A stretch of DNA of 64,000 nt from Saccharibacillus alkalitolerans. Lineage in GTDB: Bacteria > Bacillota > Bacilli > Paenibacillales > Paenibacillaceae. A program made the position numbers and the translations under genes. Below the pieces are notes generated by a model. It saw only the letters and a list, made by a program, of their open reading frames with translations. It was not told the DNA's origin and made no database searches. Below, piece by piece: positions 18,290 to 27,533 of the stretch (its first letter is position 1; each line of letters starts with the position of its first letter). The stretch is from assembly GCF_011090185.1 (NCBI RefSeq), contig NZ_JAAFGS010000001.1, forward strand, positions 186,001 to 250,000, in the 5' to 3' direction.

Positions 18290-18627
18290 TTTGCAGCGCG
18301 TCGAACGGAAGACATGCGAACGATGAGACGGAACCAGACCAGCGAGCCGGGGAGAGTGCAAGCCCGGACGGACCGTGATTCGCATGATTTGGCACTTCCG
18401 GGAGCGGGCGAAACGGTAGGCGTACGGAAAAGAGGAATGCGATTCGCGTCCGCACGGCGGCGCCGCGCATTCAAGTAGGGTGGAACCGCGGGGGTTGGTC
18501 CGTTGATCGAGTTCACAGGCGTTCAATCGAACGCTTAACGCGGTCAACGGACTGGGATGCATCGAAGATGCGTCCGACGACTCTCGTCCCTACGTCTGTT
18601 TATCAGGCGTAAGGACGGGAGTTTTTT
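18290..18627 (+). promoter_or_regulatory. glycyl T-box leader of glyQS
   Basis: Stem I is formed by CGGAAG (18306-18311) / CTTCCG (18395-18400) and ATGCGAA (18314-18320) / TTCGCAT (18379-18385). The internal loop on the 3' side contains GGC (18391-18393), the glycine specifier codon, followed by A. The T-box core AAGTAGGGTGGAACCGCGG is at 18473-18491, where UGGA pairs with the tRNA acceptor end. The terminator is CTCTCGTCCCTACG (18581-18594) / CGTAAGGACGGGAG (18608-18621) plus TTTTTT. Uncharged tRNA-Gly should stabilise the antiterminator. Two extra hairpins (18497-18553 and 18556-18574) sit between T-box and terminator. Confidence 0.93.
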
Positions 18628-18694
18628 GCGTGCTTTTCGCGCCGCGAAAGCTCCCGGTCCGGTAAGCCGAACCATTTCGCAAAGGGGTGCTTAT

Positions 18695-19576
18695 ATGAAT
18701 TTTCAAGGCATGATCCTGACGCTGCAGCAGTTCTGGGCGGAACAGGGATGTATTAACGCGCAGCCGTACGATACGGAAAAGGGCGCCGGCACGATGAATC
18801 CGATGACGTATTTGCGGTCGCTCGGCCCGGAGCCGTGGAAAGTCGCTTACGTCGAGCCTTCGCGCCGTCCGTCCGACGGACGCTACGGGGAAAACCCGAA
18901 CCGTCTCTATCAGCACCATCAATTCCAGGTCATCATCAAGCCTTCGCCGGACAATATCCAGGAATTGTACCTGGACAGTCTGAAAGCCCTCGGCGTCGAT
19001 CCGCTGATGCACGATATCCGCTTCGTCGAAGACAACTGGGAGAACCCGACGCTGGGCTGCGCGGGCCTGGGCTGGGAAGTATGGCTGGACGGCATGGAAA
19101 TTACGCAGTTCACGTATTTCCAGCAGGTCGGCGGCATCGAAACCCATCCGGTCGCGGTTGAGATCACTTACGGCATGGAGCGTCTGGCTTCTTATATTCA
19201 GGACAAAGAGAATGTGTTCGACCTGGAATACGTGGAAGGCATGACTTACGGCGACGTATACCGCCAAGCGGAATACGAGCACTCCAAATACACGTTCGAA
19301 CTGTCGGACGTCAAAATGCTCTTTACCCTGTTCAACATGTACGAGCAGGAAGCGACGCGCGCGGCGAACGAGAACCTGGTGTTCCCGGCGTACGATTACG
19401 TGCTGAAATGTTCGCATACGTTCAACCTGCTCGACGCCCGCGGCGCGATCAGCGTGACCGAGCGGACCGGCTACATCACGCGGGTGCGCAATCTGGCGCG
19501 TAAAGTGGCGGCCGCTTATGTGGAAGAACGCGAGAAGCTGGGCTTCCCGCTGATCAAGAAAGGAGAGGAAGCGTAA
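18695..19576 (+). CDS. glyQ: glycine-tRNA ligase alpha subunit
   Basis: 293-residue catalytic alpha subunit of the bacterial heterotetrameric (alpha2-beta2) GlyRS. It begins [19 protein letters not shown] and contains the class II motifs ([19 protein letters not shown]). ATG 18695 follows AAAGGGG with about 9 bases of spacing; an open frame continues upstream into the T-box leader but is not coding. Its TAA overlaps the glyS ATG by one base. Confidence 0.97.
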   Translation: MNFQGMILTLQQFWAEQGCINAQPYDTEKGAGTMNPMTYLRSLGPEPWKVAYVEPSRRPSDGRYGENPNRLYQHHQFQVIIKPSPDNIQELYLDSLKALGVDPLMHDIRFVEDNWENPTLGCAGLGWEVWLDGMEITQFTYFQQVGGIETHPVAVEITYGMERLASYIQDKENVFDLEYVEGMTYGDVYRQAEYEHSKYTFELSDVKMLFTLFNMYEQEATRAANENLVFPAYDYVLKCSHTFNLLDARGAISVTERTGYITRVRNLARKVAAAYVEEREKLGFPLIKKGEEA

Positions 19577-21669
19577 TGGCAAAAGATCTGCTGCTCGAAA
19601 TCGGGCTCGAAGAAGTACCGGCCCGCTTCCTGCGCGCCGCAATGGACCAGCTGCGCGAGAAAACGGAAAAATGGCTCGAGGCTTCCCGCCTCGGTTACGA
19701 TAAAGTCGAAGCTTACGCGACTCCCCGCCGTTTGGCCGTCCTGGCTCGCGGCGTAGCGGAGAAACAGGACGACGTCAACGAAGAAGTGAAAGGACCTTCC
19801 CGCAAGATCGCCCAGGACGCGAACGGCGAATGGACGAAAGCGGCTCTGGGCTTCGCCCGCAGCCAGGGCGTGGAAGCGAGCGATTTCACCTTTAAGGAAG
19901 TCGGCGGCGTGGAGTACATCTACGCGACGAAAAGCCTGAACGGCCAAGAAGCGTCGGCTCTGCTGCCGGAAGGGCTCAAGGGCATCATTACTTCCATGAC
20001 TTTCCCGAAAAACATGCGCTGGGGCGCTTATGACTTCCGGTTCATCCGTCCGATCCGCTGGATGGTGGCGCTGTTCGGCGAAGAAGTCGTGCCGTTCGAG
20101 ATCACGGACGTCGCGTCGGGCCGCGTATCGCGCGGACACCGTTTCCTCGGCAGCGAGACTTCGATTGCCCGAGCGGCCGATTACGTCGAAGCGCTGCGCG
20201 CCGAGCACGTTATGGTCGATACGGAAGAACGCGAGAAGCTGATTTTGAAGCAGATCCGCGATCTGGCCGAGCAGAAAAATTGGAATATCGCGATCAAGGA
20301 AGACCTGCTTGAAGAAGTTCTGTTCCTCGTCGAAACGCCGACCGCGCTGTTCGGCACGTTCGAGGAATCGTTCCTGAACATTCCGCAGGAAGTGCTGATC
20401 ACGTCCATGCGAGAGCATCAGCGCTACTTCCCGGTACTGGATGCCGAAGGCAAGCTGCTGCCGTTCTTCGTGACGGTGCGCAACGGGGACGACAAGTCGC
20501 TGGACGTCATCGCGAAGGGCAACGAGAAGGTGCTGCGCGCCCGTCTGTCCGACGCCAAGTTCTTCTACGAAGAAGACCAGAAGGTTCAGATCAAGGATGC
20601 GCTGTCGAAGCTCGAGAACGTCGTCTTCCACGAAGAATTGGGCAGCACCGGCGACAAAGTGCGCCGTATCCGCCAGACGGCGGATAAAATCGCTTCGCTG
20701 CTGAACCTGGACAGCGAGGACGCGCAGGATGTCAGCCGCGCTGCCGATATTTGCAAATTCGACCTCGTGACCCAGATGGTCTACGAATTCCCCGAACTTC
20801 AGGGCGTCATGGGCGAAGACTATGCGCGCAAAGCCGGAGAAAAAGAAGCCGTCGCGCGCGCCGTGTTCGAGCACTATCAGCCCCGCTTCGCGGGCGAATC
20901 CGTTCCGTCTTCCATCGTCGGATCGGTCGTCAGCCTGGCGGACAAAACGGACGCCATCGTCGGATTTTTCGGCATCGGCATCATTCCGACCGGTTCGCAG
21001 GACCCTTACGCGCTGCGCCGCCAGGCGGCCGGCATCGTGCAGATTCTGCTCGACCATAAGCTGGAACTGACGCTGGATGAGCTGTTCGAGCTGTCGATCT
21101 CGGTGCACGAACAGGCGGGCAATCTGAAGCGTACGCCGGAAGAAGTGCGCAAAGACCTGCACGACTTCTTCGAACTCCGCGTCAAAAAGCTGCTGTCGGA
21201 CACGCTGCGCTACGACGTGGTCGACGCGGTCATCGCGGCCGGGTTCGGCGACGTTCCCGCAGTCGTCTCGCGAGGAAAAGCGCTGATGAACGCCGTGCTG
21301 CACGAAGAGGACTTCAAAACGACGGTCGAGTCGTTCACGCGCACGAGCAACCTGGCCGCGAAAGCCGACGGACGCGAAGTGAAGCCGGAACTGTTCGAAG
21401 GAGAACCGGAGCGCGAACTCTACGAAGCGTGGACACGGCTGCACGAACAGCAGGACACAGGGGCCTTCGGCAAAGAAGACGGCATGAGCGCCGCTCAAGC
21501 CGAACTGACGGCTCTGTCGGGTCTCAAGCAGCCGATTACAACGTTCTTCGATCGGGTAATGGTTATGGCGGAGGACGAAAACGTCCGTGCCAACCGTCTG
21601 GCGCTGCTGGCGGCTGTCGACGGCGGCCTGAAACGGTTTGCCGATTTCGGCAAGCTGGTCTGGCAGTGA
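19576..21669 (+). CDS. glyS: glycine-tRNA ligase beta subunit
   Basis: 697-residue beta subunit, needed for tRNA binding. It starts [20 protein letters not shown], and the family motif LFGTFEESFLNIPQEVLITSMREHQRYFP is recognisable in the middle. The ATG overlaps the glyQ stop (TAATG). In B. subtilis ccpN and yqfL follow glyS; both are absent here and yqxD comes next after a 273-base gap. Confidence 0.97.
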   Translation: MAKDLLLEIGLEEVPARFLRAAMDQLREKTEKWLEASRLGYDKVEAYATPRRLAVLARGVAEKQDDVNEEVKGPSRKIAQDANGEWTKAALGFARSQGVEASDFTFKEVGGVEYIYATKSLNGQEASALLPEGLKGIITSMTFPKNMRWGAYDFRFIRPIRWMVALFGEEVVPFEITDVASGRVSRGHRFLGSETSIARAADYVEALRAEHVMVDTEEREKLILKQIRDLAEQKNWNIAIKEDLLEEVLFLVETPTALFGTFEESFLNIPQEVLITSMREHQRYFPVLDAEGKLLPFFVTVRNGDDKSLDVIAKGNEKVLRARLSDAKFFYEEDQKVQIKDALSKLENVVFHEELGSTGDKVRRIRQTADKIASLLNLDSEDAQDVSRAADICKFDLVTQMVYEFPELQGVMGEDYARKAGEKEAVARAVFEHYQPRFAGESVPSSIVGSVVSLADKTDAIVGFFGIGIIPTGSQDPYALRRQAAGIVQILLDHKLELTLDELFELSISVHEQAGNLKRTPEEVRKDLHDFFELRVKKLLSDTLRYDVVDAVIAAGFGDVPAVVSRGKALMNAVLHEEDFKTTVESFTRTSNLAAKADGREVKPELFEGEPERELYEAWTRLHEQQDTGAFGKEDGMSAAQAELTALSGLKQPITTFFDRVMVMAEDENVRANRLALLAAVDGGLKRFADFGKLVWQ

Positions 21670-21879
21670 CGGCAGGCGTCCGAACAAGCAGTTAAATAAG
21701 TTATCGATACGGAATCTTTCCCGAACAGAGAGCAGGACCGAACGCCGGAAAACGGCGGAGCAATGGTGTCTCTTTCGCGGGAAGGCGGGCGCCGAAGTCG
21801 CCTGTCTTCCCTTTAGCGGGAAAAGTTCCGTTTTTCGCATAGAACGCCGCTCGGAGAGAAACGGCGGACGCGGAAAGGG

Positions 21880-21927
21880 CCCGGGGCGTGACGGGCATGC
21901 CGAATCCGGCCTGCGGCATGCCCCGGG
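21880..21927 (+). promoter_or_regulatory. strong hairpin directly upstream of yqxD ribosome site
   Basis: A perfect 9-bp stem, GGCATGCCG (21894-21902) / CGGCATGCC (21914-21922), is extended by CCCGGG arms (21880-21885 and 21922-21927, sharing one base with the inner stem). It ends three bases before the yqxD Shine-Dalgarno AAGGAGG (21931-21937). There is no T-tract. It may influence translation of yqxD or stabilise the RNA end. Confidence 0.45.
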
Positions 21928-21942
21928 CGGAAGGAGGCGGCA

Positions 21943-22413
21943 GTGGAAAAGAGAGCCGAAAGCATGCGCATTTTGGTCGATGCCGATGCCTGCCCGGTCA
22001 AAGAAGAAATCAAGCGCGCGGCCCGTTCGGCGGGAGTGCCGGTTATTCTGGTGTCTTCCTATGATCATATGCTGCGCGAAGAAGACGGCGTGCAGGTCGT
22101 CCGCGTCGACCGCGGCAAGGAGAGCGCCGATCTGTACATCGTGAACCGTCTGCGCGCCGGAGATCTGGTCGTGACCCAGGATTACGGGTTGGCTGCGCTG
22201 GTGCTGGCGAGACGGGCTTACGCGATCTCCGAGCGCGGCGTCGTTTACGACGCGGACAATATCGAGTTTCTGTTGGATCGCCGCCATACGAGCGCGAAAG
22301 TGCGCCGCGGAGGCGGGCGGACGAAGGGGCCGAAGAAATTTACGGCGGAAGATCGGGCCGCTTTTTCGGAAAAATGTTTAAAACTTTTACATGATTTGCA
22401 GGAGAAGCTTTAG
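21943..22413 (+). CDS. yqxD: YaiI/YqxD family protein (DUF188)
   Basis: 156-residue protein of a family with a PIN-like fold and unknown role; the N-terminal motif MRILVDADACPVKEEI and the later TQDYGLAALVL are diagnostic. I chose GTG 21943 because AAGGAGG ends 5 bases upstream; the internal ATG at 21964 has no ribosome site. It precedes dnaG as in B. subtilis. Confidence 0.88.
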   Translation: MEKRAESMRILVDADACPVKEEIKRAARSAGVPVILVSSYDHMLREEDGVQVVRVDRGKESADLYIVNRLRAGDLVVTQDYGLAALVLARRAYAISERGVVYDADNIEFLLDRRHTSAKVRRGGGRTKGPKKFTAEDRAAFSEKCLKLLHDLQEKL

Positions 22414-22450
22414 GCGCAGCGAATATTATTTTCATTAGAAGGTGGTTAAC

Positions 22451-24412
22451 ATGAGTACGGAATACGGAAATATTCCGGAGGAAACGATCGATGCGGTGCT
22501 GAAGCAGCACGATATCGTCGAGACGGTAGGCAGATTCGTACATCTGACCAAACAGGGCAAGTACATGAAAGGCCTGTGCCCGTTCCATTCCGAAAAGACC
22601 CCTTCTTTTACGGTGACGCCGGATCGTCAGATCTTCTACTGCTACGGCTGCGGCATGGGGGGCAACGCCATCAAATTCAGGATGGAAATCGAAGGACTAT
22701 CCTTCCCCGAGGCCGTGAAGATCATGGCGGAAGAGGTGCACATCCCTTTCCAGAGCACAGGCGGAAAGCCGGAATCGCCTCAGGACCGAGAAACCGGACG
22801 TCTCCTTCAGGCTTATGAGTGGAGCGAGAAATTTTATCATTTTTTGTTGAAAAACACCGAGCACGGCCGTCCGGCGCTGGAATATTTGCGCGGACGCGGC
22901 ATCGGAGACAAACTGATCGACCAGTTCCGCATCGGTTTCGCGCCGGATCGCTGGGATACGCTGGTGCAGTTTCTGGACAAGCGTTCGTTCGATTTGGCGG
23001 AGATGGAAAAAGGCGGATTAATATCGGCCAGACAGAGCGGCGACGGTTATGTCGATCGTTTCCGCGGACGCATTATGTTCCCGATTGCCAACCGCAGCGG
23101 AAAGACCATCGCTTTTGCGGGACGCATACTCGGCGAAGGACATCCGAAATACGTGAACTCGCCCGAAAGCCGGTTATTTAACAAAAGCCGCGTGCTGTAC
23201 AATTTCGACCAGGCGCGCAGCGCCATCCGCAAGCAGCGCCAGGCGATCCTGTTCGAAGGCTACGGCGACGTTATCGCGGCATGGGAAGCGGGCGTGCATA
23301 ACGGCATCGCAACAATGGGCACGTCCCTGACCGAACAGCATGCGGCCATGATCAAAACGGCGGCCGACGAAGTGCTGGTCTGCTACGACGGAGATAACGC
23401 GGGCCAAAACGCGGCGCTCAAAAGCATCCCGATTCTCGAACAGGCGGGGCTGCAGGTGAAGGTCGCCATGCTGCCGGCCGGCGTCGATCCCGACGATTAT
23501 ATCCGTTCGAACGGAGGAGAGCGATTCGTTCGCCAGGTCGTGGAGGATGCGGCGTCGACGACCAAGTTTCGCTTGGCGACTCTGCGCCGCGGCTACAAGC
23601 TGAACGAAGAGAACGGACGCTTGGATTACGCGAAAGCCGCTCTGCCGGTCATCGCCGCGCTGGGGTCGCCGACGGAACGCGAGGTGTATCTGCGCGAACT
23701 GTCTTCCGAGGTTGACGTCTCGTTCGAGAGCCTGAAGCAGGACTGCAACCTGATTCGTCAGGAACAGAGCCGGCCGGCGCCCGGGCAGGAAGATCCGGGG
23801 CCCGCTTACTCGGGGCCTCAGCCCGGAGGAGGCGGCCAATACGGCGGCAAAGGCCGGGGACGCGGAGACTACGGAAACAAAGGCGGATTCGGTAAAAAAG
23901 GCGGCTTCGGCGGAGGAAACGGCTACGGGAATGCCGCCGAGGAAGACTTTTTCCCGCAGCAGCGCCGTACGCGTCCCAACCGCGACCTGCTGCCTGCCCA
24001 CCAGGCGGCCGAGCGCAGGCTCCTGTTCCTCATGCTGCAGGACCGCCAAGTCTGCGACTACGTGGCGCAGCGGCTCGGCGACGAGTTCAATACGCCGGAC
24101 TATGCGGCGATCGCCGCTTATCTGTATGCTTTTTACGCGCAGGACCGCGACCCCGACAGCAGCCGCTTCATCGCTTCGCTGCAGGACGAGAAGCTGGAGA
24201 AGGCCGTCAGCTCCATCGTTATGATGGAGGGGGCGCGGGAGTGGAGCGAGCAGGAGCTCGACGACTGCATCAAGCAGATCCGCAGTCAGGGCAATCTTCG
24301 TTCCAGCGGCATCGAACGCAAACGCGAGGAAATGATGCGCGCCGAGAAAGACGGAGATTTCCTGCTTGCCGCTCAAATCGCAAGTGAAATCATAGCCCTG
24401 GAACGGCAGTAA
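22451..24412 (+). CDS. dnaG: DNA primase
   Basis: 653-residue primase making RNA primers at the replication fork. The CHC2 zinc finger uses C43, H46, C64 and C67. A TOPRIM catalytic core follows ([16 protein letters not shown] near 265-280; [13 protein letters not shown] near 311-323). A C-terminal helicase-binding domain begins at about 505. Unusual: a Gly/Tyr/Lys/Arg-rich linker of about 50 residues (about 442-495, with [22 protein letters not shown]) separates core and helicase-binding domain. ATG 22451 follows GAAGGTGG. Next gene is sigA, forming the classical macromolecular-synthesis pair. Confidence 0.96.
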   Translation: MSTEYGNIPEETIDAVLKQHDIVETVGRFVHLTKQGKYMKGLCPFHSEKTPSFTVTPDRQIFYCYGCGMGGNAIKFRMEIEGLSFPEAVKIMAEEVHIPFQSTGGKPESPQDRETGRLLQAYEWSEKFYHFLLKNTEHGRPALEYLRGRGIGDKLIDQFRIGFAPDRWDTLVQFLDKRSFDLAEMEKGGLISARQSGDGYVDRFRGRIMFPIANRSGKTIAFAGRILGEGHPKYVNSPESRLFNKSRVLYNFDQARSAIRKQRQAILFEGYGDVIAAWEAGVHNGIATMGTSLTEQHAAMIKTAADEVLVCYDGDNAGQNAALKSIPILEQAGLQVKVAMLPAGVDPDDYIRSNGGERFVRQVVEDAASTTKFRLATLRRGYKLNEENGRLDYAKAALPVIAALGSPTEREVYLRELSSEVDVSFESLKQDCNLIRQEQSRPAPGQEDPGPAYSGPQPGGGGQYGGKGRGRGDYGNKGGFGKKGGFGGGNGYGNAAEEDFFPQQRRTRPNRDLLPAHQAAERRLLFLMLQDRQVCDYVAQRLGDEFNTPDYAAIAAYLYAFYAQDRDPDSSRFIASLQDEKLEKAVSSIVMMEGAREWSEQELDDCIKQIRSQGNLRSSGIERKREEMMRAEKDGDFLLAAQIASEIIALERQ

Positions 24413-24456
24413 CGAACGAGGTTCCGGTTCGAAGTCCGGGGAGGAGGGAGTCTAGA

Positions 24457-25584
24457 ATGGCGAACGAGCAACATACGGAATTGGAAGGCGAACTGACCCT
24501 TGATCAGGTGAAGGAGCAGCTGATCGAACTCGGCAAAAAGAGATCGCATCTCAGCTACAAAGAGATTGCCGAGAAGCTGTCGCCGTTCGATCAGGATCCC
24601 GAGCAGATCGACGAATTTTACGAGCAGCTCGGAGACCTGGGGATCGAGGTCAACGACGAAAGCGACGAGGAAGAGGGACGTCCCCGTCCGCGCGGCGAAC
24701 AGGAAGGCGGCGAGGAGTTCGAATTCGGAGAAGACATTGCGCTTCCGCCGGGGATCAAAATTAACGACCCGGTGCGCATGTATCTGAAAGAAATCGGACG
24801 AGTTCCCCTTCTTTCCGCCGATGACGAAGTAGGGCTTGCCAAGCGGATCAAGGAAGGCGACGAAGAAGCCAAGCGCCGTCTGGCGGAAGCGAATCTTCGT
24901 CTCGTGGTCAGCATCGCCAAGCGCTATGTCGGACGGGGCATGCTGTTCCTGGACCTGATCCAGGAAGGCAACATGGGCCTCATCAAAGCCGTGGAGAAAT
25001 TCGACTACCAAAAAGGGTTCAAATTCAGTACGTATGCCACCTGGTGGATTCGCCAGGCCATTACCCGGGCGATCGCCGACCAGGCCCGCACCATCCGGAT
25101 TCCGGTGCATATGGTCGAGACGATCAACAAGCTGATCCGGGTCTCCCGGCAGCTGCTGCAGGAGTACGGCCGCGAACCGTCGCCGGAAGAGATTGCCGCC
25201 GAGATGGAACTCAGCGTGGAGAAGGTCCGCGAGATCATGAAAATCGCCCAGGAGCCGGTTTCCCTCGAGACGCCGATCGGCGAAGAAGACGATTCGCATC
25301 TGGGCGACTTCATCGAGGATCAGGAAGCGTTGGCTCCCGCCGATGCGGCCGCTTACGAGCTGCTCAAGGAACAGCTCGAAGACGTGCTTGACACGCTGAC
25401 CGACCGGGAAGAGAACGTGCTTCGCCTTCGCTTCGGATTGGACGACGGACGTACGCGCACGCTGGAAGAAGTCGGCAAAGTGTTCGGCGTCACGCGCGAG
25501 CGGATCCGCCAGATCGAAGCCAAAGCGCTTCGCAAACTCAGACACCCGAGCCGCAGTAAGCGGCTCAAAGATTTCCTCGAATAA
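24457..25584 (+). CDS. sigA: RNA polymerase primary sigma factor
   Basis: 375-residue housekeeping sigma-70. A short N-terminal region 1.1 is followed by an acidic linker (about 65-90). Regions 1.2-2.4 contain [20 protein letters not shown] and the [12 protein letters not shown] stretch; region 3 and region 4.2, with [21 protein letters not shown], complete the protein. ATG 24457 follows GGGGAGGAGGGAG. It is 44 bases behind dnaG and is closed by a strong terminator. Confidence 0.97.
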   Translation: MANEQHTELEGELTLDQVKEQLIELGKKRSHLSYKEIAEKLSPFDQDPEQIDEFYEQLGDLGIEVNDESDEEEGRPRPRGEQEGGEEFEFGEDIALPPGIKINDPVRMYLKEIGRVPLLSADDEVGLAKRIKEGDEEAKRRLAEANLRLVVSIAKRYVGRGMLFLDLIQEGNMGLIKAVEKFDYQKGFKFSTYATWWIRQAITRAIADQARTIRIPVHMVETINKLIRVSRQLLQEYGREPSPEEIAAEMELSVEKVREIMKIAQEPVSLETPIGEEDDSHLGDFIEDQEALAPADAAAYELLKEQLEDVLDTLTDREENVLRLRFGLDDGRTRTLEEVGKVFGVTRERIRQIEAKALRKLRHPSRSKRLKDFLE

Positions 25585-25625
25585 TACTTCGGGCAGGACC
25601 CTGATCGACGGGCCGTGTCACGCAG

Positions 25626-25655
25626 ACCGCCGGAGCGCCGCTCCGGCGGTTTTTT
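25626..25655 (+). terminator. terminator after sigA
   Basis: Perfect 11-bp stem ACCGCCGGAGC (25626-25636) / GCTCCGGCGGT (25640-25650), 3-base loop, then TTTTTT. Confidence 0.93.
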
Positions 25656-25932
25656 GCGCCGAGCTCAAATTTTTTCGTCAAACTCCTTCGTTTTCTTCTC
25701 TTTGATCGATCTCAAGTCCCGGTTACCCGTGCAAAGTGCCGGATAGCCGAGTTCGCTTTTTCCGGGTAAAATAAGCATGAAGTCGGACGAAGCCGCAGGA
25801 TCGGCGGCACCGCATCGTCGTTGTCCGGGAAAATGCCCGCCTGCTTAATCGGAGCGAAGCGACCTGCCGATATAAGGTGAGAAGAGCCGAAGATCACGAT
25901 TTTAGCAACACGCCCCAAGAGGAGGAGCGCTT
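25656..25932 (+). other. intergenic region before membrane-protein gene
   Basis: About 275 bases with no convincing gene. TTACCCG (25723-25729) can pair with CGGGTAA (25763-25769), and several shorter inverted repeats follow, but I could not match any known riboswitch core. No good sigma-A promoter is seen, although TAAAAT occurs inside the second arm (25767-25772). Confidence 0.35.
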
Positions 25933-26766
25933 TTGGAACGGGAAAAAAAGAGAGTCATCATTATGGAGATCGAAAATTGGAGAAAAGGAAAACTTTTACC
26001 CGAACATTACTGCGATTTTTTGTTAAACTTATATGACGACGAGGCAACGCAGAAAAATAAAAGCACGCTGTCGGTAAACGCGCTGCAGCAGGGCAACTCC
26101 AAGCTGTGGGGACTTTCGTTTATCACCGTGGCGCTGATCTGCCTGATCGGCTTTTATTTTTCGATTCTCGATTGGCCGTTCCAACTGGCCGCGATCGCGG
26201 CGCTTGTCTCGTTCTGCTACGGGCTCGGTACATACGCCAAGGGAAGAGCCTGGATGGGCGGCATGGGCGGACAGATCTTATACGCAGTCGGCAGTCTGGT
26301 GCTGCTGGGATTGGGATCCTGGATGGTGCGCTTGAACGGCTGGCCGGAAGAGATAGGGATGCTGGGGCTGATCGCGGCGTGCGCCGTCGTCTGGCTGGCG
26401 GTAGGCATGATCGTTCCAAGCGGCCTGCTGCATTACAGCGGCTGGGGCGCTTTGATCCTGCTGTACGCGAAGTTTTTCGGACAGATGAATCCCGGAGCTT
26501 CCTGGCCGATGCTGCAGATGCTCTGGCTTCCGCTCAGCGCGCTGCTGCTGTGGCTGAGCTGGCTGGCGCACCATAAAGCGAAGAGGTTTGCTTCGATCTA
26601 TTTCGCGGTCGGCGTAACGCTCTGGTTCATGCCGGAGCTCGACGATCTGCTGCTGCGTCAGAACGCGCCTGCGGGGATTATCCTGTATATACTCGGCAAG
26701 CTGGCGCTTGCGTTCATCTTCTTGTTTATCTGGCGAAAAAAATGGATTGCGTGGGTGTCTGTATGA
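25933..26766 (+). CDS. polytopic membrane protein of unknown function
   Basis: 277 residues. A basic start and a cytosolic N-terminal segment (MEIENWRKGKLLPEHYCDFLLNLY, from about residue 11) are followed by about eight hydrophobic helices between residue 55 and the C terminus, which ends in RKKWIAWVSV. The layout recalls DUF2157-like proteins, but I cannot assign it firmly. I chose the TTG start at 25933 because AGAGGAGGAG lies 7 bases upstream; the in-frame ATG at 25963 has only a weak site. The stop overlaps the trmK start (ATGA), so they are co-translated. Confidence 0.72.
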   Translation: MEREKKRVIIMEIENWRKGKLLPEHYCDFLLNLYDDEATQKNKSTLSVNALQQGNSKLWGLSFITVALICLIGFYFSILDWPFQLAAIAALVSFCYGLGTYAKGRAWMGGMGGQILYAVGSLVLLGLGSWMVRLNGWPEEIGMLGLIAACAVVWLAVGMIVPSGLLHYSGWGALILLYAKFFGQMNPGASWPMLQMLWLPLSALLLWLSWLAHHKAKRFASIYFAVGVTLWFMPELDDLLLRQNAPAGIILYILGKLALAFIFLFIWRKKWIAWVSV

Positions 26767-27533
26767 AATTATCCGAACGTTTAAACACAATTTGCGAATC
26801 GATTCCGCCGGGCAGCCGTCTGGCGGACATCGGCTCCGACCATGCGCTTCTTCCGACGCGCGCGGTGCTGGACGGAAGAGCCGTCTCGGCGGTAGCCGGC
26901 GAGGTTAACCGGGGTCCTTACGACGCCGCCTGCCGGCAGGTCGCGGAAGCGGGGTTGAAGAATAAGATCACCGTGAGGCTCGGAGACGGGCTTGCCGCGA
27001 TCGAAGCGGGAGAAGCCGACGTGGTGACGATCGCCGGGATGGGCGGGGCGCTGATCGTCCGCATCCTGACCGAAGGGAAAGACAAGCTGGAAGGCGTGAA
27101 ACGTCTGATTCTTCAGCCGAACGTAGGGGAAGATCTCGTCCGCCGCTGGCTGCTCGAGGAAGGTTGGCTGCTGACCGGGGAAACCATTCTCGAGGAAGAC
27201 GGCAAAATTTACGAGGTGCTGGTGGGGGATCGGAGCGAGTCGGCGGAAGCGGAGAACGGCCGCCTGTATGCGGACACGGTCGTCGGGCAGCCGCCGGTCG
27301 AGCTCGGCCGCGAGCAGCTGCTCGAGCTCGGTCCTTTTCTCGTGCGGGAGGCCTCTTCGGTGTTCCGCGAAAAGTGGACGGGCGAAATCGCCAAGCACGA
27401 ACGGGTCGCGGGATCGATGGGCCGATCGGACAGCGCCGACGCGCGCGAAAAAAAGGAAGCGCTCGAGCGCCATATTCAATTCCTGAAGGAGGTGCTGGCA
27501 TGCTTGCCAAAGGACAAACCGTCATCCAACTGA
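26763..27533 (+). CDS. trmK: tRNA (adenine-22-N1)-methyltransferase TrmK
   Basis: 256-residue SAM-dependent enzyme that makes m1A22 in tRNA. The Rossmann SAM motif RLADIGSDHALLPTRAV is near residues 20-36, and VVTIAGMGGALIVRIL near 86-101, both hallmarks of the YqfN/TrmK family. The start overlaps the preceding stop by four bases (ATGA). The 3' end overlaps the next gene by 34 bases. The extended C-terminal helical domain (about 160-256) is typical. Confidence 0.93.
   Translation: MKLSERLNTICESIPPGSRLADIGSDHALLPTRAVLDGRAVSAVAGEVNRGPYDAACRQVAEAGLKNKITVRLGDGLAAIEAGEADVVTIAGMGGALIVRILTEGKDKLEGVKRLILQPNVGEDLVRRWLLEEGWLLTGETILEEDGKIYEVLVGDRSESAEAENGRLYADTVVGQPPVELGREQLLELGPFLVREASSVFREKWTGEIAKHERVAGSMGRSDSADAREKKEALERHIQFLKEVLACLPKDKPSSN

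Noticed and set aside
18557-18694. N-terminal extension of GlyQ
   Set aside because: It overlaps the T-box terminator; ATG 18695 gives the conserved MNFQGM start.
13020-22287. Long minus-strand open frames opposite pgpH/ybeY, dgkA-recO and glyS
   Set aside because: Each lies antisense to a recognised gene, with His/Arg/Phe-rich shadow composition typical of high-GC DNA.
25656-25932. Known riboswitch (c-di-GMP, c-di-AMP, TPP, cobalamin, Mn, guanidine and others) in the gap after sigA
   Set aside because: None of the core consensus strings I know is present, so it is left as an undefined region.
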